Part shown: piece after piece, positions 61,310 through 64,000 of the stretch
Layout of the letters: each line of letters starts with the position of its first letter
Numbering within the stretch: position 1 is the first letter of the stretch
Origin: Hymenobacter sp. APR13
Lineage (GTDB): Bacteria > Bacteroidota > Bacteroidia > Cytophagales > Hymenobacteraceae
Reading direction: 5' to 3'
Assembly (NCBI RefSeq): GCF_000737515.1
Contig: NZ_CP006587.1
Coordinates: 4,025,001 to 4,089,000, forward strand
DNA length: 64,000 bases
Notes under the pieces: generated by a model
What the model saw: the letters and a program-made list of their open reading frames with translations, nothing else
Database searches by the model: none
What the model was told of the DNA's origin: nothing
Made by a program: the position numbers and the translations under genes

Positions 61310-61984
61310 ATGCATATTCTGGTAATCGAAGACGAGCCCGGCATTGCGCGCTTCCTGAAGCAGGGCCTGGAAGAGGAGGGCTTTGCCGTGGACGTGGCCG
61401 ACAACGGCACCACCGGCCTGGCCCGCGCCCTGGCCGGTGCCTACGATTTGCTGCTCGTGGACTGGATGCTGCCCGGCCTCACCGGGCTGGAGCTGTGCCA
61501 ACAGCTGCGCGCGGCCCATCACGCCACGCCCCTCATCTTCCTTACCGCCAAAGACACCGTGCCCGATACCGTGGCGGGCCTGCAGGCCGGCGCCAACGAC
61601 TACATCAAAAAGCCCTTCCATTTCGAGGAGCTGCTGGAGCGTATCCGGGTGCAGCTGCGCCCCGCACCCGCGCCCACTGGCGAAGCGGAGCGTTTCACGG
61701 TCGGCCCCGTTGTGCTGGACGTGGGCACGCACCAGGTCTACAAAGACCAGCAGGAAATTGCCCTGACTCAGAAGGAGTTTGCGCTGCTGGAGTACCTGCT
61801 GCGCCACAAAGGCAAGGTCTGCCGCCGCCAGAGCATCATCGAAAACGTCTGGGATATTCATTTCGAATACAACACCGGCGTCATCGACGTGTACATGAAC
61901 GCGCTCCGCAAAAAGCTGGGCTTCAGCAAAGACGACGACTACCTGCAAACCATCCGCGGCATCGGCTACGTCGCCCGGGATTAG
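61310..61984 (+). CDS. OmpR/CusR-type response regulator
   Basis: A 224-residue regulator. The receiver domain has the acidic pair in IEDEPG, phospho-Asp 51 (LLLVDWMLPG), Thr 79 and the Lys in KKPFHFEE. The C-terminal winged helix (FTVGPVVLDVGTHQVYKDQQEIALTQKEFALLEYLLRHKGKVCRRQSI) binds DNA. Heavy-metal efflux operons of this kind are usually controlled by such a pair. It is divergent from the efflux operon, with site C between, and is followed after 272 bp by its kinase gene. Confidence 0.97.
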   Translation: MHILVIEDEPGIARFLKQGLEEEGFAVDVADNGTTGLARALAGAYDLLLVDWMLPGLTGLELCQQLRAAHHATPLIFLTAKDTVPDTVAGLQAGANDYIKKPFHFEELLERIRVQLRPAPAPTGEAERFTVGPVVLDVGTHQVYKDQQEIALTQKEFALLEYLLRHKGKVCRRQSIIENVWDIHFEYNTGVIDVYMNALRKKLGFSKDDDYLQTIRGIGYVARD

Positions 61985-62044
61985 GTTTTTTTGTTGGGGT
62001 GATGAAGTGAAGAGGTGATGGGGTGATGAGGTGAAACGTCAGGC

Positions 62045-62179
62045 CGTCATTCCGAGCACAGCGAGGAATCTCGCGTGCTGACGTGGGCCTCACCCCCGGC
62101 CCCCTCTCCCGTGGAGAGGGGGAGCCCGCTTCCCAGTGATTACCAAGCTGGCGAGATTCCTCGCAAGCTCGGAATGACG
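62045..62179. repeat. Nested repeat: family A inside a family B variant
   Basis: CGTCATTCCGAGCACAGCGAGGAATC (62045-62070) and its inverted partner GATTCCTCGCAAGCTCGGAATGACG (62155-62179) enclose a family A unit at 62088-62126. It lies between the response regulator and kinase genes of one operon. Such nesting suggests the family A element entered an existing family B loop. Confidence 0.85.
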
Positions 62180-62190
62180 TTCTTTCTTTA

Positions 62191-62239
62191 CCTGTCACCT
62201 GTCACCTGTCACCTGTCACCTGTCACCTGTCACCTGTCA
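62191..62239. repeat. 7-bp tandem repeat, seven copies, before the histidine kinase gene
   Basis: CCTGTCA is repeated exactly seven times, ending 17 bp before the kinase ATG. The unit length is not a multiple of three and the array lies in the leader of the kinase gene. Confidence 0.97.
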
Positions 62240-62256
62240 CCTCATCACAAACAAAA

Positions 62257-63639
62257 ATGCCCTTCACCTTCAAAAACCGGATTGCGCTGCACTACATACT
62301 GGCTACGGCGGCGCTGGTGGCGGTGGTGTATGGCATGGTGTATGGCGTGGTGAAAAATCAGGTGTATGCAGAGCTGGATGGCAGCCTGCGCTTTGAGGTG
62401 GCCAAGCACATGCGGGAGCTGGTGGTGGAGGGTGGCCGGATGCGGTTTGCCCGCAAGCAGGAGTGGCAGGAGCGGGAGCACCGCGAAGTGCAGGTGAATC
62501 CGGTGTTTATTCAGGTGGCCGACCTGCAGGGCCGCGCCACGGACCGCTCGCCCAACCTCAACAGCGCCCGCCTGGAGTTCGACCCGGCCGCCGACGGCCA
62601 CGTGCCGCTGAACGCGCAGCTGCGCGGGGCGGCCATCCGGCAGCTGCAGGAGCCGGTGCTGCGCAACGGCCGGCCGGTGGGCTATCTGCTGGCCGCCATT
62701 TCCTCGGAGTCGGCGCGGCACGTGCTGCAGAGTCTGGAAACGGTGCTGCTGGGCTCATTTCCGGTGGTGCTGCTGGTGCTGTTTGGCATTGCGCGGCTGC
62801 TGGCGGGGCGCAGTATTTCGCCCATTGCGGCCATCACGGCCACCACCAACCGCATCACCCAGAGCAACCTGGCCGAGCGCATTGCCCTGCCGCCCCGCCC
62901 CGACGAGCTGCACACGCTGGCCTCGGCCATCAACCAACTGCTGGAGCGCATGGAGAAAGCCGTGGTCCGCGAAAAGCAGTTCACGGCCGACGCCTCGCAC
63001 GAGCTGCGCACGCCGCTGGCCGTGCTCAAGGGCACCCTGGAAGTGCTGGTGCGCAAGCCCCGCAGCGCCGCCGAGTACGTCGAGAACATCACGCTCAGCG
63101 TTCAGGAAATAGACCGCCTCACGCACCTCGTAGACCAGCTGCTGCTGCTGGCCCGCTTCGACAGCGCCCCACAGGTTGAGCACCGCCAAGAGCTGCCCGT
63201 GCTCAGCAGCGTGCACGACGTGCTGCACCGCCGCCGCGCCGCCCTGGAGGCCCGCCGCATCCGGGTAGACGTGCAGGACGCCGACACGCCGCCCATCCAC
63301 TCCGACCCCTACCTGGTAGACCTGATTCTGGATAACCTGCTCGACAACGCCGTGAAATACTCGCCGGCCGGCTCCACCATCACGGTAGCGCTGGATGAGG
63401 CCGGCGCCCGCCAGCGCTGCACCATTTCCGATGAGGGCATCGGCATCCGGCCCGAAGACCTGGGCCGCATCTTCGACCCGCTGTACCGCTCCGACGCCCT
63501 GGCGCACAAGGAAATCGGGGGCACCGGGCTGGGCCTGTCCATCGTAGCGCGGGCCTGCGCGCTGCTGGGCATTGAGCTGGCCGTGGCCAGTACGCCGGGG
63601 CGCGGCAGCACGTTTACGCTGCTGTTTCCGGCCGGCTGA
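62257..63639 (+). CDS. Sensor histidine kinase of the metal-efflux two-component system
   Basis: A 460-residue membrane kinase. Two transmembrane segments (about residues 10-30 and 165-185) flank a periplasmic sensor loop, followed by HAMP (SISPIAAITATTNRITQSNLAERI), the HisKA box FTADASHELRTPLAVLKG (His 248) and the ATPase domain (NLLDNAVKYSPAGS, DEGIGI, GGTGLGLSIVARACALL). It matches heavy-metal sensors such as CusS in plan. The ATG at 62257 follows a seven-copy heptamer repeat. Confidence 0.96.
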   Translation: MPFTFKNRIALHYILATAALVAVVYGMVYGVVKNQVYAELDGSLRFEVAKHMRELVVEGGRMRFARKQEWQEREHREVQVNPVFIQVADLQGRATDRSPNLNSARLEFDPAADGHVPLNAQLRGAAIRQLQEPVLRNGRPVGYLLAAISSESARHVLQSLETVLLGSFPVVLLVLFGIARLLAGRSISPIAAITATTNRITQSNLAERIALPPRPDELHTLASAINQLLERMEKAVVREKQFTADASHELRTPLAVLKGTLEVLVRKPRSAAEYVENITLSVQEIDRLTHLVDQLLLLARFDSAPQVEHRQELPVLSSVHDVLHRRRAALEARRIRVDVQDADTPPIHSDPYLVDLILDNLLDNAVKYSPAGSTITVALDEAGARQRCTISDEGIGIRPEDLGRIFDPLYRSDALAHKEIGGTGLGLSIVARACALLGIELAVASTPGRGSTFTLLFPAG

Positions 63640-63667
63640 GCGCGGCGTTGGGGCGGCCTTGGGCTGG

Positions 63668-63698
63668 TTTGTAGTTTGGCGGTAACACTGTAATTTTG
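63668..63698 (+). promoter_or_regulatory. Bacteroidota-type promoter before the last gene
   Basis: TTTG (63668-63671), 19 nt, then TAATTTTG (63691-63698) match the Bacteroidota consensus TTTG-N19-TAnnTTTG at every fixed position. The next start codon is at 63769. Confidence 0.75.
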
Positions 63699-63768
63699 GC
63701 TGAGCAGGGGACGCCGGGCCAGTTGGCCGCAACTCCTGCTGTGTCTATTATTATCCAGTATTGCCCGC

Positions 63769-64000
63769 GTGAAACGAATCCTATTTGCCCTGTGGCTGAC
63801 GAGCAGCAGCGCTGCCTATGCCCAGCAGGCCCCGGCCGGCGCCCAAAGTCTTAACGCGTACTTCAGCGCCCAGCCCGGCAACCATAGCAGTGCGGGTTTT
63901 GGCAGTGGTTACCAGCTGCGCACCGATACGGTGGCCGGCCCGAACGGTGGCGGCATCATCCAGCGCTACTACGCCAGCGGGCAGAAGCAGGAAGAGCTGC
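63769..64000 (+). CDS. Secreted MORN-like / YwqK-type repeat protein, 5' part only
   Basis: The first 77 codons of a gene that runs off the window. The GTG at 63769 opens a signal peptide (KRILFALWLTSSSAAYAQ, cleavage before QAP). Near the end, GIIQRYYASGQKQEEL looks like one MORN-type repeat as in YwqK-family proteins. A consensus promoter lies about 70 bp upstream. The full product cannot be judged from this fragment. Confidence 0.7.
   Translation, partial: MKRILFALWLTSSSAAYAQQAPAGAQSLNAYFSAQPGNHSSAGFGSGYQLRTDTVAGPNGGGIIQRYYASGQKQEEL

Noticed and set aside
62191..62239. CRISPR array
   Set aside because: Seven contiguous 7-bp units with no spacers and no cas genes; a simple tandem repeat.

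Overview
The window is high-GC chromosomal DNA from a member of the Bacteroidota, most likely a pigmented aerobic Cytophagales bacterium of the Hymenobacter type. This is inferred from family content (DUF3570/DUF4266 module, DUF5682/DUF5691, a CrtA-like carotenoid oxygenase, catalase, many aldo/keto reductases), from promoters of the Bacteroidota form TTTG-N19-TAnnTTTG, from frequent TTG/GTG starts, and from many interspersed palindromic repeats. No rRNA, tRNA, CRISPR array or prophage was seen.

Layout. 1-5.8 kb: palindromic repeats, two coiled-coil proteins, two WD40 propeller proteins and a di-haem peroxidase. 6-17.3 kb: small metabolic and stress genes (CrtA-like oxygenase, PPOX-fold protein, ACP phosphodiesterase, AraC regulator, two aldo/keto reductases of which one is frameshifted, SlyD-like isomerase, catalase, SF1 helicase). 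17.3-24.3 kb: an accessory stretch in which an ISAs1-family element has split a DUF985 cupin gene and an IS3-family element has split a VOC gene; both host genes can be rebuilt exactly. 24.5-35.1 kb: a block of SWIM zinc-finger, DUF5691, MoxR AAA+, DUF5682 and VWA genes, the gene set of the uncharacterised enterobacterial yehL-yehM-yehP-yehQ locus, with extra small genes. 35.2-49.8 kb: lipoprotein, MMPL exporter, orphan restriction-type nuclease, a photolyase-like protein whose domains appear permuted, thyA, dprA, a MerR regulator and alaS. 49.9-63.6 kb: rhodanese, a thioredoxin/ApbE/DUF4266/DUF3570 operon, a Rieske protein, a heavy-metal RND efflux operon and a divergent two-component system. 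The window ends inside a secreted MORN-like protein gene.

The most novel observation is in the last block. A strict motif, CTTAA(N) repeated with an 11-bp period, occurs three times in 7.2 kb: in the gap between the response regulator and the efflux operon, before the thioredoxin/ApbE/DUF4266/DUF3570 operon, and in the region before the Rieske gene. I infer one regulon in which a metal-sensing two-component system controls both efflux and a periplasmic redox/flavinylation module. A second highlight is a 105-bp perfect palindrome inserted in frame in the signal peptide of the efflux outer-membrane protein; removing it restores a canonical signal peptide. The same repeat family lies in frame inside the DUF5682 gene. 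A seven-copy 7-bp tandem repeat just before the histidine kinase gene is a further candidate regulatory switch.
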